From Catonella morbi ATCC 51271 (GTDB taxonomy: Bacteria; Bacillota; Clostridia; Lachnospirales; Lachnospiraceae), in NCBI RefSeq assembly GCF_000160035.2, contig NZ_KI535366.1, positions 64,271 through 128,270 of the forward strand: a stretch of DNA of 64,000 bases. Reading direction: 5' to 3'. The notes under the pieces were generated by a model. That model was not told the origin of the DNA and ran no database searches. It worked only from the letters and a program-made list of their open reading frames with translations. The first letter of the stretch is position 1. Each line of letters starts with the position of its first letter. Both the position numbers and the translations under genes were made by a program. Of this stretch, positions 52,279 to 62,687 are shown piece after piece.

Positions 52279-55233
52279 ATGTCTAAAATTAAAGTAAGTG
52301 AGTTGGCGGCTGAGGTAAATTTAAAGAGTAAGGAAGTTGTTGATTTTCTTCATGAAAACGGCTATGAAAATGTGAAAAATATGAACAGTATCTTGAGTGA
52401 AGAAGAGGAGAAAACCGTACGTATGAAGTTTGCTCCCGAGACTATAAAAAAAGTTAAACCTGAACCAAAAGCCGAAGCCAAACCAAAACGTGTAAAACAG
52501 ACTTCTGCTCCGAAACCAATGAAGCAGACTTTTGATGGAAGACCACCGGAAGTTCGTGAAGCGGCGGAAAGAAAAGCTAAGAAGATTTCTGCCGAAGCTG
52601 AAGCAAAGAAAGCTTTGCAGAAGGAAGAATCAGGTGCTAAGGAAGCTAAGGTTAAAGAGATTAAATCTGAAGAGGCTAAAATGGCTGAGGCTAAGTCCGC
52701 TAAAAACGAGTCTACTGCTGTAGAAAAAGAGACTAAGGTTAAAGAGCCTAAAGTAAAAGAATCTCAAGGTGAAGCAAAAGAACAGAAGGCTGTTCAAGCT
52801 AAAGAACCGGAAGAGAAAGTTGTTTCCGAATCACCTTCTGTTTCTCCGGAAGAAGCTGCAATCGCATTTGCAAGAAAGAAGGCAAGTCAGGCCGCAGCTT
52901 TAAATAGTGATAAGCCGGGTAAAAGCAATGCCTCCGGTTCGGGCAATAAAGCTCAGAAACAGGGAGACAGAAAAAGAGCTGACAGACCTCAGGGACAAAG
53001 AGATTCTTCAAAAGAGGGGAACAGAGAAAACCGTTCCAGACAGGGAGATGGGCAGAATAAGAACGAAGGGTTTAGAGGTGGCAGAAACTCAGAAAGACCT
53101 CAGGGACAAAGAGGTGACAAGCCTTTCAACAAGGATGGGAATTCATCAAATGACAGGAGAGGTGCTGCGGGTGGCAGCCGTAACGGTAATAATGCAGGAG
53201 CAAGAGGCGGTCAGTCAAGAGGCCAGAGCAGTGCCGGTGGCGAAGAACGTATTATAACCAAGACAGGCAATCGTGACAGAGAGCGCGAAAGAGAGCGCGA
53301 GAAAGCTAAAGAAAGAGAGCGTGCCGAGAAGAATCTCGGTAAGCGTTTTGACAAGAACAAAGTGCTTTCAAATATCGATGATGACGATACTGTAGCGCAC
53401 AGAAAGAAGAAAGATCCTAACAGAAAGGGAGCCTTCATTAAGCCTGAGGTTGTAGCCAAGCCTGTTGAAGAGGATACAATCAAGAATATTGTTATTCCTG
53501 ATGCCCTGACTATTAAGGAACTTGCCGATAAGATGAAGATTCAGCCTTCAGCAATTATTAAAAAGCTTTTCTTACAGGGCAAAATGTATACCGTAACCCA
53601 GGATATAAGCTTTGAAGAGGCTGAAGAGATTGCGTTAGAATATAATATTATCTGTGAGCTGGAAGAGCCTGTTGACTTGGTTGCAGAGCTTCTTAAGGAA
53701 GATGAAGAGGATGAGGCTCTTATGGAAAGAAGACCTCCTGTAGTCTGCGTAATGGGACATGTTGACCATGGTAAGACTTCCCTTCTGGATGCAATCCGTT
53801 CAACCAATGTAACAAGCCGTGAGGCAGGAGGTATTACACAGAGTATAGGTGCTTCTGTGGTTATGATTGATGGGAAGAAGATTACCTTCCTCGATACGCC
53901 TGGACATGAAGCGTTTACAGCTATGCGTATGCGTGGAGCAAAATCTACCGATATAGCTATTCTTGTGGTGGCTGCTGATGACGGAGTAATGCCGCAGACT
54001 GTTGAGGCTATAAACCATGCTAAGGCTGCCGGAATTGAGATTATTGTTGCAATCAATAAGATAGATAAACCAAGTGCCAATATAGATAAGGTTAAGCAGG
54101 AGCTTACAGAATATGAGCTTATTCCTGAGGATTGGGGTGGTTCAACCATCTTTGTTCCTGTTTCGGCTCATTCTAAAGAAGGTATACCACAGCTTCTTGA
54201 AATGGTACTTCTTACTGCTGATGTGGCTGAATATAAGGCTAATCCAAACAGAGATGCAAGAGGTATTGTTATCGAGGCAAGTCTTGATAAAGGCAGAGGT
54301 CCTGTTGCTACTGTGCTCGTACAGAAGGGTACCTTACATGTAGGTGACTCTATTTCAATCGGTTCTTCTTTTGGTAAAGTAAGAGCTATGCTTGACGATA
54401 AGGGAAACAATGTGGCGGAAGCCGGTCCTTCCATACCTGTGGAAATACTTGGTCTTAACGGAGTTCCTAATTCCGGTGACACAATGCTCAGTTTCAAGGA
54501 TGATAAGGAGGCCAGAGCTGCGGCTGAAACATTTATTGCGCAGGATAAGGCAAGACTTATAGATGAGAGCAGAAAGAAACTTTCTCTTGACGGACTCTTC
54601 GACCAGATTAAGGCAGGTACAGTAAAAGAGCTTAATGTTATTATTAAGGCAGATGTTCAGGGCTCGGTTGAGGCTATTAAGCAGAGTCTTATTAAGCTTA
54701 ATAATGAAGAAGTTGCAATCAGAGTTATACATGGCGCAGTCGGTGCAATCAATGAGTCTGATATTTCTCTTGCAAGTGCTTCCAATGCGATTGTAATCGG
54801 ATTTAATGTAAGAATGGATGCGGTGGCAAAAGATACTGCGGATAGGGAGAAAGTTGATGTAAGACTTTATAAGGTTATATACAGTATTATTTCTGATGTA
54901 GAATCTGCTATGAAGGGTATGCTTGAGCCTATTTATGAGGAAAAAGTAATAGGACATGCAGAAATCAGGCAGGTATTTAAGGCTTCGGGAATCGGTAATA
55001 TAGCAGGTTCATTTGTACTTGACGGTAAGATAATAAGAGGCTGCAAGGCCAGAATTACAAGAGATAAAGACCTTATATTTGAAGGAAATCTGGCTTCGCT
55101 TAAGAGATTTAAGGATGATGTCAAGGAAGTAAATGCAGGCTATGAATGTGGTCTTGTATTTGAGAAATTTAATGATGTAAAAGAGGAAGATAAGGTTGAG
55201 CTTTATCAGATGGTAGAAGTTCCAAGGAGTTAG
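52279..55233 (+). CDS. infB: Translation initiation factor IF-2
   Basis: A 984-residue GTPase that places initiator tRNA on the 30S subunit. A short IF2-N domain ([29 protein letters not shown]) opens the protein, followed by a very long low-complexity linker (about 55-375), first Lys/Glu/Ala-rich, then Arg/Gly/Asn/Gln-rich, ending in an Arg-Glu repeat stretch. The G domain starts near residue 488: G493-HVDHGKT500, [18 protein letters not shown]. The C-terminal domains II-IV are normal. The linker's charge and repetition vary widely among species. Confidence 0.96.
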   Translation: MSKIKVSELAAEVNLKSKEVVDFLHENGYENVKNMNSILSEEEEKTVRMKFAPETIKKVKPEPKAEAKPKRVKQTSAPKPMKQTFDGRPPEVREAAERKAKKISAEAEAKKALQKEESGAKEAKVKEIKSEEAKMAEAKSAKNESTAVEKETKVKEPKVKESQGEAKEQKAVQAKEPEEKVVSESPSVSPEEAAIAFARKKASQAAALNSDKPGKSNASGSGNKAQKQGDRKRADRPQGQRDSSKEGNRENRSRQGDGQNKNEGFRGGRNSERPQGQRGDKPFNKDGNSSNDRRGAAGGSRNGNNAGARGGQSRGQSSAGGEERIITKTGNRDREREREREKAKERERAEKNLGKRFDKNKVLSNIDDDDTVAHRKKKDPNRKGAFIKPEVVAKPVEEDTIKNIVIPDALTIKELADKMKIQPSAIIKKLFLQGKMYTVTQDISFEEAEEIALEYNIICELEEPVDLVAELLKEDEEDEALMERRPPVVCVMGHVDHGKTSLLDAIRSTNVTSREAGGITQSIGASVVMIDGKKITFLDTPGHEAFTAMRMRGAKSTDIAILVVAADDGVMPQTVEAINHAKAAGIEIIVAINKIDKPSANIDKVKQELTEYELIPEDWGGSTIFVPVSAHSKEGIPQLLEMVLLTADVAEYKANPNRDARGIVIEASLDKGRGPVATVLVQKGTLHVGDSISIGSSFGKVRAMLDDKGNNVAEAGPSIPVEILGLNGVPNSGDTMLSFKDDKEARAAAETFIAQDKARLIDESRKKLSLDGLFDQIKAGTVKELNVIIKADVQGSVEAIKQSLIKLNNEEVAIRVIHGAVGAINESDISLASASNAIVIGFNVRMDAVAKDTADREKVDVRLYKVIYSIISDVESAMKGMLEPIYEEKVIGHAEIRQVFKASGIGNIAGSFVLDGKIIRGCKARITRDKDLIFEGNLASLKRFKDDVKEVNAGYECGLVFEKFNDVKEEDKVELYQMVEVPRS

Positions 55234-55234
55234 A

Positions 55235-55621
55235 ATGCGTAAAAACAGTATTAAAAATGTCAGAATAAATTCCGAGGTTCAGAGAGCTTTAAGTGAACTT
55301 ATCAGAATGGGAGTGAAAGACCCAAGGGTAAGCTCACTTACTTCCGTAACGGATGTTGAGGTAGCTCCTGACCTAAAGACTGCCAAGGTATTTGTAAGTG
55401 TGCTCGGAGATGAAAAGAAGCAGAAGGATACCTTGGAAGGACTTAAAAGTGCAATGCCGTATCTTAGAAGCCAGCTTGCAAAGAGTATCAATCTTAGAAA
55501 TACTCCTGAGCTTAGATTTCATCTTGATACTTCTATTGAATACGGAATGCATATGTCTGCACTCATTAATCAGGTTAAGGCGAAAGATAAGGCAGAAGAT
55601 TCAGAAGAAGATAATGACTAA
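55235..55621 (+). CDS. rbfA: Ribosome-binding factor A
   Basis: A 128-residue KH-fold 30S maturation factor with VQRALSELIRMGVKDPRV, VTDVEVAPDLKTAKVFVSV and LRFHLDTSIEYGMHMSALI. One base after infB. It ends in an acidic tail (KDKAEDSEEDND). Confidence 0.94.
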   Translation: MRKNSIKNVRINSEVQRALSELIRMGVKDPRVSSLTSVTDVEVAPDLKTAKVFVSVLGDEKKQKDTLEGLKSAMPYLRSQLAKSINLRNTPELRFHLDTSIEYGMHMSALINQVKAKDKAEDSEEDND

Positions 55622-55645
55622 GTCTTACTTATCATAGGAGGCACA

Positions 55646-56629
55646 ATGTTTGTAGGAAATTATAATTTGGTTCATATTTTAGACCTTGTTAAAGATGCTG
55701 ATACAGTAGCTGTCGCAGGTCATGTTAATCCTGACGGAGATTGTGTCGGCTCTACACTGGCTATTTATAATTATTTAAAAAAATCAGGCAAAAATGTAGA
55801 TGTATATTTAGAGCCTATTGGCAGAGAATTTGATGAGCTGCCGGGTTCTGAATTTATCAAGAATGAGCCTGAAGATAAAGCTTATGATGTATTTTTTATG
55901 TTGGATCTCGGAGACGTAGAAAGAATAGGAGTAGTTTCAAAGCTTTTTGATAAAGCGGGAAAAACTATCTGCCTGGATCATCATATAACAAGTAAGGGTG
56001 TGGCTGATGAGAATTATATAATTACATCACTCAGCTCTACCTGTGAGCTTATATATGAAATGATGGATATAGACTTAATTGATAAGGATGTTGCAACCTG
56101 TCTTTATACAGGTATTATACACGATACAGGTGTGTTCCATCATAACTGTACCTCAAAGCGTACAATGGAAATTGCAGGTGAGCTTATGGCAAAGGGAATT
56201 GACTTTGGTCATATAATAGACCATAATTTTTACTCTAAGACATATAAGCAAAATCAGGTACTTGGAAGATGTCTTATGGAAAGTATGCTGCTATGGGAAG
56301 GTACAGGTGTAGTTTCATATCTTACCCGCAAGGAAATGGACTTTTACATGGTAGGTGATAATGATCTCAGCGGAATTATAGATCAGTTAAGACTTACAGA
56401 AGGTGTAAAGATAGCTATTTTTATCAGTGAAAGAGAACCTCACTCATTTAAGGTAAGTATGCGTTCAACAGTAACTGATTTAGATGTAAGTAAGGTAGCT
56501 GCATTTTTTGGCGGTGGTGGTCATAAAATGGCTGCCGGCTGTACCATATCAGGCGGAACAGTGCATGATGTAATCAATAATCTTACAAAACAAATACAAT
56601 TTCAGTTGCATGCAAAGGGTTATATTTAA
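55646..56629 (+). CDS. nrnA: DHH/DHHA1-family phosphoesterase (NrnA-like oligoribonuclease/pAp phosphatase)
   Basis: A 327-residue enzyme that in relatives degrades very short RNAs and 3'-phosphoadenosine 5'-phosphate. The DHH domain has HVNPDGDCVGST, MLDLGD and LDHHITSKG; the C-terminal DHHA1 domain ends with FFGGGGHKMAAGCTI. Position between rbfA and truB is the usual one for NrnA in Firmicutes. The stop overlaps the truB start by one base. Confidence 0.93.
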   Translation: MFVGNYNLVHILDLVKDADTVAVAGHVNPDGDCVGSTLAIYNYLKKSGKNVDVYLEPIGREFDELPGSEFIKNEPEDKAYDVFFMLDLGDVERIGVVSKLFDKAGKTICLDHHITSKGVADENYIITSLSSTCELIYEMMDIDLIDKDVATCLYTGIIHDTGVFHHNCTSKRTMEIAGELMAKGIDFGHIIDHNFYSKTYKQNQVLGRCLMESMLLWEGTGVVSYLTRKEMDFYMVGDNDLSGIIDQLRLTEGVKIAIFISEREPHSFKVSMRSTVTDLDVSKVAAFFGGGGHKMAAGCTISGGTVHDVINNLTKQIQFQLHAKGYI

Positions 56630-57558
56630 TGATAAACGGAGTCATAAATGTATATAAAGAAGTAGGCTATACTTCTCGAGATGCAGTATCCAGACTTACA
56701 GGTATTCTTAGGCAGCGCAAAATCGGTCATACGGGAACACTTGATCCTGCAGCCGAGGGTGTGCTGCCTATGTGTGTTGGTAAAGCAACTAAACTATGTG
56801 AATTGCTTACAGGCCATAAGAAGCAGTATATTGCCGTAATGAAACTTGGAATAGCCACTGATACAGAGGATACTACAGGCGAAATAACCGAGAAGACAAA
56901 TTATCCTGAAAACTGGTATGAAGAAAATCTGACTGCAGAGAATTTAACAAAAATAACAGATAAATTTATTGGTACACAATTTCAGACTCCGCCTATGTAC
57001 TCCGCTAAAAGAGTGAATGGCAGGAGGCTTTATGAACTTGCAAGAGAGGGTAAAGTAATAGAGCGCAAACCCTGTGAAATTACCGTTTACGGAATAGAGA
57101 TAAAGAATATTGATATCATCAACAGAGAAATTACTGTAATTGTTGATTGCTCAAAGGGAACCTATATAAGAACTCTTTGTAAAGATATTGGTGAAGCTTT
57201 GGGCTGCAAGGCAGCCATGAAAAGTCTTTTAAGAACAAGAACAGGTGATTTTTATTTAGAAAACAGTTATAAGCTGGATGAAATAGAAAAAATTGTTAAA
57301 GAAAACAGGGTTGATGAGATAATTATTCCGATAGAGAAGATTTTTTATAATCTGAGAAGAATAGATGTAACAGGTTATGCCGGTGTTTTACTTGACAATG
57401 GCGGAATAGTTAATATGGAAGAGGCAAGACTTGAACCGGGTTTCGATAATATTAAAGATGGTGAAAAGTTTAGAATGTATAATAAAGATGGGGAATTTAA
57501 AGCCGTCTACTGTTATTATGAGAAGATAAATGCATTGAAAATAGATAAGATGTTTTGA
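56629..57558 (+). CDS. truB: tRNA pseudouridine-55 synthase
   Basis: A 309-residue enzyme converting U55 of tRNAs to pseudouridine. INGVINVYKEVGYTSRD, the catalytic Asp in KIGHTGTLDPAAEGVLPM, YIAVMKLGIATDTEDTTGEI and PPMYSAKRVNGRRLYELA all match. It is coupled to nrnA and ribF. Confidence 0.95.
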   Translation: MINGVINVYKEVGYTSRDAVSRLTGILRQRKIGHTGTLDPAAEGVLPMCVGKATKLCELLTGHKKQYIAVMKLGIATDTEDTTGEITEKTNYPENWYEENLTAENLTKITDKFIGTQFQTPPMYSAKRVNGRRLYELAREGKVIERKPCEITVYGIEIKNIDIINREITVIVDCSKGTYIRTLCKDIGEALGCKAAMKSLLRTRTGDFYLENSYKLDEIEKIVKENRVDEIIIPIEKIFYNLRRIDVTGYAGVLLDNGGIVNMEEARLEPGFDNIKDGEKFRMYNKDGEFKAVYCYYEKINALKIDKMF

Positions 57559-57570
57559 GGTGGTGAATGA

Positions 57571-58470
57571 ATGGAGTATATTCAGGGAAGCGACTTTAAA
57601 TTGTCTGATACTGCTGTAACCATAGGCAAATTTGACGGTCTGCACTTGGGACATAAAGAGCTTATTAACGAAGTGCTGAGTAGTAACGGACTTACAAAGG
57701 TATTATTTACTTTTGATGTAAATCCTTTGAGCAAGTTCTTTGACAGGACAATGAGAGTGATTGATACCAATGAAGAAAGAAGAATGTTAGTTCAGAACTT
57801 TGGCTTGGATTATATGATTAATTTTCCTTTTGACAAAGAGACAATTAATACATCTGCGGATGACTTTATAAAAAACATAATCCATGATAAATTAGGTGCA
57901 AAAAAGCTTGTGGTTGGTACGGATTTTAGGTTTGGTAAAGGCAGGCTCGGAGATGTGGATTATCTTGAAAAAAGAAGCGGAGATTTTGGTTATGAACTAA
58001 AAGTTATAGCTAAAAAGGTTATGTATGGAGAGGAAATTTCTAGCACCAGAATCAGAGAGCTTATAAAAAAGGGAGATATAAAAACTGTAAATGATTTGCT
58101 TGGAAGGACTTTTTCTGTTTCCGGAATAATTATACATGGCAATCATTTGGGACATACTGTAGGTATGCCTACCATAAACATAAAACCTGACGAAAATAAA
58201 TTGCTTCCGCCATTTGGAGTATATGCTTCAGATACTGAGTTGGACGGTAAAATATACAGGGGAATAACCAATATTGGGGTAAAACCTACTATAAGTGAAA
58301 ATAATGCTGTAGGAGTTGAAACCTGGTTATTTGGATTAAATGAGGATGTTTACGGGCATTTTGCAAAAGTAAATCTACTTGACTTTATTAGACCCGAAAT
58401 GAAATTTGCATCTCTGGAAGAGGTTAAAAAGCAGGTTAATATTGATGTAATTAAGGCTAAGGAGATTTAA
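57571..58470 (+). CDS. ribF: Bifunctional riboflavin kinase/FMN adenylyltransferase
   Basis: A 299-residue enzyme making FMN and FAD from riboflavin. The N-terminal FAD synthetase domain has GKFDGLHLGHKELI, VVGTDFRFGKGRLGD and ISSTRIRELIKKGD; the C-terminal flavokinase domain has GNHLGHTVGMPTINI and the KIYRGITNIGVKPTI strand. Standard length and gene order (truB-ribF). Confidence 0.95.
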   Translation: MEYIQGSDFKLSDTAVTIGKFDGLHLGHKELINEVLSSNGLTKVLFTFDVNPLSKFFDRTMRVIDTNEERRMLVQNFGLDYMINFPFDKETINTSADDFIKNIIHDKLGAKKLVVGTDFRFGKGRLGDVDYLEKRSGDFGYELKVIAKKVMYGEEISSTRIRELIKKGDIKTVNDLLGRTFSVSGIIIHGNHLGHTVGMPTINIKPDENKLLPPFGVYASDTELDGKIYRGITNIGVKPTISENNAVGVETWLFGLNEDVYGHFAKVNLLDFIRPEMKFASLEEVKKQVNIDVIKAKEI

Positions 58471-58483
58471 TACGGGAGGGAAT

Positions 58484-60529
58484 ATGGTTTTAGAAGAAAG
58501 TATCACTGCCATTAAGGGTATCGGTAATAAAACCGCAGCCCTCCTTAACAAGCTCGGTATTTATACCAAGAGAGACATAATAAAATATTTTCCGAGAAAT
58601 TATGATAAGTATGAAAAAATAACTCCGATAAGTTCACTTAAAAACGGTATGACTGCAGTTATTTCTGCAATACCGGCTTCAGCACCGATATTAAAACAGA
58701 TGGGCAAGAAAAGCATTTTAATCTGTGAAGTAACTGACGGAAGCGGTAAAATAGAGCTGAATTGGTTTAATATGCCTTTTATGAAAACTAAACTTTCTAA
58801 AGGGGTACATAATATCTTTCGTGGTAGGGTATCTAGAAATGGAAAGTTTATTCGTATAGTTCAGCCCGAAATACTTACAGAAGCTGAATACCGAAGGAAG
58901 ACTGAGGTACTCCAGCCGATTTATAGGCTTACAAAAGGAGTAACAAGCAATTTGTTAAGAAAGTCTATAAAAGAAGTACTTGTTGAGGTTATTTCAGGTA
59001 TTGACTATCTTCCGCAAAATATCAAAAAAGACAATTCTCTTATTTCCCTTAAAGATGCCTTACAGGAAATACATTTCCCCAAGTCCTATGATACTTTAAT
59101 TGAGGCGAGAAGAAGACTTGTATTTGATGAATTTTTCCTGTTTGCGCTTTCTATTGACAGATTAAAACAGGGAAGAGAAGAAAACGGAAGTTCTTATGTT
59201 GTAGAAAAGAGTTCTACAACTGTAGATTTTATTTCCTCGCTTCCATTTTCGCTTACAAACGCCCAACAAAAAGTTTGGGAAGAAATAGAAAATGATCTCA
59301 CATCCGGGTTTAGGATGAACAGGCTTGTACAGGGAGATGTCGGTTCAGGAAAAACCCTGCTTGCAATACTGGCTTGTCTGCTTATGACTAAAAACGGCTA
59401 TCAGTCGAGTGTTATGGTGCCTACCGAGGTACTTGCAAGACAGCATTTTGAAAGTTTTTCTACAATGCTGGAACAATATGGAATCAGAGTTGTACTACTC
59501 ACGGGCTCTGTTAAAGGCAGGGAGAGAAAGGAAACTTTAAGCAGGATAGAAAATCATGAAGCTGATATTATTATAGGCACTCATGCTCTTATACAGGAGA
59601 AGGTGGTCTATGATAAACTGGCATTAGTCATTACTGATGAACAGCACCGTTTCGGTGTGAAGCAGAGAGAGAAACTTGCGGACAAGGGCATTGAACCTCA
59701 TATTATGGTTATGAGTGCCACACCTATTCCCAGAACCTTAGCAGTAATATTATACGGAGATTTGGATATTTCCATAGTGAATGAACTTCCGGCTGACAGA
59801 CTGCCTATTAAAAACTGTGTAGTTGATGAAGACTACAGGATGACGGCCTATAAGTTTATTTTAAGTGAAGTAAACAAAGGACATCAGGCTTATATTATCT
59901 GTCCCATGGTAGAAAAATCAGAAGAGAATGATGAACTTTCCGATGTAATCAGCTACACCGAAGAACTTACTTCTCTGATTGGAAATAAAGCCAAAATTAA
60001 ATATCTTCATGGCAAGATGAAGAATGATGAGAAAAATCAGATTATGGAAGAGTTCTCTGATGGCAGGATAGATATCTTGATATCAACTACAGTTGTAGAA
60101 GTGGGCGTTAATGTACCGAATGCAACAGTTATGATGATTGAAAATGCGGACCGCTTCGGTCTTGCGTCTCTTCATCAGCTCAGAGGCCGTATAGGCAGAG
60201 GAAATGCACAGTCTTACTGTATATTTATGTCCGGTAATACTTCTAAAGAGGCTATGGAAAGACTTAACATTCTTAATAAATCAAATGATGGTTTTAAGAT
60301 AGCGGAAGAGGATATGAAACTTCGCGGACCGGGAGATGTATTCGGTATAAGACAGAGCGGAGAAATGGCATTTAATCTGGGAGATATCATCGGAGATGCG
60401 GATATTTTAAAAATAACTTCTGAAACTGTAAAATGCATGAGTGACAAAATCAAAAATGAATGTTATGATAGAGGAAGGAATTTTTACTCAGATGGATTTG
60501 TTTACGGAGAAGATGTAATGACTCTTTAG
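58484..60529 (+). CDS. recG: ATP-dependent DNA helicase RecG
   Basis: A 681-residue helicase that reverses stalled forks and Holliday junctions. An N-terminal wedge/OB domain (ILICEVTDGSGKIELNWFN) is followed by superfamily 2 motifs: Walker A QGDVGSGKTLL, Walker B-type ITDEQHRFGVKQRE, SATPIPRT, and motif VI QLRGRIGRG. GGGAGGG lies before the ATG. Gene order ribF-recG is atypical of Bacillus but seen in Clostridia. Confidence 0.96.
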   Translation: MVLEESITAIKGIGNKTAALLNKLGIYTKRDIIKYFPRNYDKYEKITPISSLKNGMTAVISAIPASAPILKQMGKKSILICEVTDGSGKIELNWFNMPFMKTKLSKGVHNIFRGRVSRNGKFIRIVQPEILTEAEYRRKTEVLQPIYRLTKGVTSNLLRKSIKEVLVEVISGIDYLPQNIKKDNSLISLKDALQEIHFPKSYDTLIEARRRLVFDEFFLFALSIDRLKQGREENGSSYVVEKSSTTVDFISSLPFSLTNAQQKVWEEIENDLTSGFRMNRLVQGDVGSGKTLLAILACLLMTKNGYQSSVMVPTEVLARQHFESFSTMLEQYGIRVVLLTGSVKGRERKETLSRIENHEADIIIGTHALIQEKVVYDKLALVITDEQHRFGVKQREKLADKGIEPHIMVMSATPIPRTLAVILYGDLDISIVNELPADRLPIKNCVVDEDYRMTAYKFILSEVNKGHQAYIICPMVEKSEENDELSDVISYTEELTSLIGNKAKIKYLHGKMKNDEKNQIMEEFSDGRIDILISTTVVEVGVNVPNATVMMIENADRFGLASLHQLRGRIGRGNAQSYCIFMSGNTSKEAMERLNILNKSNDGFKIAEEDMKLRGPGDVFGIRQSGEMAFNLGDIIGDADILKITSETVKCMSDKIKNECYDRGRNFYSDGFVYGEDVMTL

Positions 60530-60552
60530 ATGTTTATGGATAGGGGATGTTT

Positions 60553-62100
60553 ATGTATACAAATGCAGGGCAGGTCTTTGATATAGCAAAGGCTAATTAT
60601 AGAGCACTTATTGGCTATTGTTCCAAATTAGAGCGTGAAGGCTATTTTATACAGGCAGAGAAGATTCTTCACAAGACTATTTTTCAGACTTTAGACTTGT
60701 ATATACAGTCACTTTTAATCAATATTGCAATCTATGGCGGAAAATTAGGTGAAGATGAGGTTAAATTCATAGTTTCGCTTCCGGATAGTAAACAGTATGA
60801 TATCTCGGATGTTGAAGATATAAGCGGAGAAATAATAAGACAGGCTGATGCGGTAGTTAAAGCTCCGCCGATTATTATGCAACTTTGTTCTTTGCGTGAC
60901 AGAGAGAAGAACTCCAATATGTCAAGTGCCTATGTAGATATGATTCTCAATATAATAGTTGCGATGTCTTATCTTAATGCAAACAGAGACGAGTTCCTTC
61001 CTCAGTTTATAATAGACTACTATAGTTCGGTTAAGGCCTTTGTTTTCTTTTCGGACAGGGCGGAACGTATAAATGAAAGATATTTGTTCCGCAAGGCATC
61101 AGGCGACATAGGTATGCCGGGAGAAGGTTTTTCGGATGAGGAAGCAAAGGATAATAACGAAGAAAAGGATGCTGATGAAGTTGTGCCTATTCTAAAAGAA
61201 GTTACGGCAAATGAGCAGCCTGTTAAAAATGAAGATTTACCTAAGGTAGCCGTTCCCGAACCTATTCCTTTTAAGGAAGAAGACAGGAAAAAGCGGCTTG
61301 ATGAACTGGTTGGCGAGCTTGAAGCACTTGTAGGATTAGAAGAAGTTAAGAATGAAGTTAATTCATTAATAAATCTTATTAATATAAGACAGCTCAGAAA
61401 GAAAAAAGGACTTCCGTCTCCGGATATGTCATATCATATGGTATTCACAGGCAGTCCGGGTACGGGAAAGACAACGGTTGCCAGACTTATAGCGAGTATT
61501 TACAAGGAGCTTGGAGTTCTTTCAAAGGGCGGACTTATAGAGGTTGACCGTTCGGGACTGGTTGCCGGTTATGTCGGGCAGACAGCCTTAAAGGTTACGG
61601 AGGTTGTAAATAAGGCACTGGGAGGTGTATTATTTATAGATGAAGCCTATTCTCTGTCATCGCCGGGAGCGGCAAATGATTTTGGGAGCGAGGCTATAGA
61701 TACTCTTGTGAAGCTGATGGAAGACCATAGAGATGATCTTGTTGTTATAGTGGCAGGTTATACCAAAGAAATGAATGATTTTCTTCAGGCTAACACAGGA
61801 CTTGTTTCAAGATTTAATAAGTTTATTGAATTTAAGGACTACAATGAAGATGAGCTGATAGCTATTATGTATTCTATGGCTTCAAAAATGGAAATGAAAC
61901 TTGAAGACAGTGCTTTAGAGAAACTTAGGACTTATCTTTCGGGAATGAATGAAAATGCTAAGAGACTTTTCGGAAATGCAAGAGGTATAAGAAATCTTTT
62001 CGAAAAAATGCTTGTAGGACAGGCAAACAGACTGTCAGGCATTCCCGAGCCTACCATAGAAGATTTATCAATAATAAAAGCTGAAGACTTTGAATTTTAG
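60553..62100 (+). CDS. AAA ATPase of the SpoVK/CbbX type with N-terminal helical domain
   Basis: A 515-residue protein with an all-helical N-terminal region (about 1-190), an acidic, Pro/Glu-rich linker (about 195-240) and one AAA domain. Walker A is GSPGTGKTT, Walker B GVLFIDEAYSL, sensor 1 VIVAGYTKEMNDF and the arginine-finger region NTGLVSRFNKFIEF. The closest general match is the SpoVK/CbbX group, whose members remodel enzymes or act in sporulation; the partner here is unknown. ATG 60553 is six bases past GGGG; ATG 60547 overlaps that site. Confidence 0.85.
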   Translation: MYTNAGQVFDIAKANYRALIGYCSKLEREGYFIQAEKILHKTIFQTLDLYIQSLLINIAIYGGKLGEDEVKFIVSLPDSKQYDISDVEDISGEIIRQADAVVKAPPIIMQLCSLRDREKNSNMSSAYVDMILNIIVAMSYLNANRDEFLPQFIIDYYSSVKAFVFFSDRAERINERYLFRKASGDIGMPGEGFSDEEAKDNNEEKDADEVVPILKEVTANEQPVKNEDLPKVAVPEPIPFKEEDRKKRLDELVGELEALVGLEEVKNEVNSLINLINIRQLRKKKGLPSPDMSYHMVFTGSPGTGKTTVARLIASIYKELGVLSKGGLIEVDRSGLVAGYVGQTALKVTEVVNKALGGVLFIDEAYSLSSPGAANDFGSEAIDTLVKLMEDHRDDLVVIVAGYTKEMNDFLQANTGLVSRFNKFIEFKDYNEDELIAIMYSMASKMEMKLEDSALEKLRTYLSGMNENAKRLFGNARGIRNLFEKMLVGQANRLSGIPEPTIEDLSIIKAEDFEF

Positions 62101-62116
62101 GAAAAGGTGATATATA

Positions 62117-62671
62117 ATGAGAGTTATAGCCGGTAGTGCAAGAAGCGTTCCGCTTATTACCCCAAAAGGCTTAGAAACCAGACCGACATCCGATCAGATT
62201 AAAGAAACCTTGTTTAATATGCTTCAAGGTTACGTAGAAGGCTCTAATTTCTTAGATCTTTTTGCAGGCAGTGGTCAGATAGGGGTAGAGGCTTTGAGCA
62301 GGGGAGCTGTATTTGCTGCCTTTGTAGAAAAATCTGATGAAGCTGTTAATTGTATTAAGGCTAATGTAGATAAAACTAAATTTACGGATAAAGCCTTAGT
62401 TCTTAAAATGGAAGCGTTATCAGGACTGAGGGCTTTGGAAATAGAAAAGAAAAAATTTGATATTGTATTTGTAGATCCTCCCTATAATCAGAATCTGGAG
62501 CGCGGAATTTTGGATGCAATTATAAATTCGAAGATACTTGACGAAGATGCTATAATTATAGTTGAGGCAAACAAAAATACAGATTTTTCATATGTAGATG
62601 ATTTTAGCCTTAAAATTGTCAAAGATAAGTTGTATAAGAATAACAGGCATTTGTTCTTAAGAAAAAAATAA
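62117..62671 (+). CDS. rsmD: 16S rRNA (guanine-966-N2) methyltransferase RsmD
   Basis: A 184-residue methyltransferase. MRVIAGSARSVPLITP, RPTSDQIKETLFNML, the SAM loop FLDLFAGSGQIGVEALSRGA and the catalytic FVDPPYNQN are complete. AAAGGTG precedes the ATG. Confidence 0.95.
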   Translation: MRVIAGSARSVPLITPKGLETRPTSDQIKETLFNMLQGYVEGSNFLDLFAGSGQIGVEALSRGAVFAAFVEKSDEAVNCIKANVDKTKFTDKALVLKMEALSGLRALEIEKKKFDIVFVDPPYNQNLERGILDAIINSKILDEDAIIIVEANKNTDFSYVDDFSLKIVKDKLYKNNRHLFLRKK

Positions 62672-62687
62672 ATTTGGAGAATGAGCT

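Noticed and set aside
52532-53257. Alternative plus-strand frames within infB
   Set aside because: They arise from the low-complexity Lys/Glu and Arg/Gly linker read out of frame; the IF-2 frame explains the region.
53541-54149. 202-codon minus-strand open frame
   Set aside because: Antisense to the conserved G domain of infB; Ser/Ile-rich translation expected of a shadow frame.
54355-54957. 200-codon minus-strand open frame
   Set aside because: Antisense to the C-terminal domains of infB, with no domain or ribosome site.
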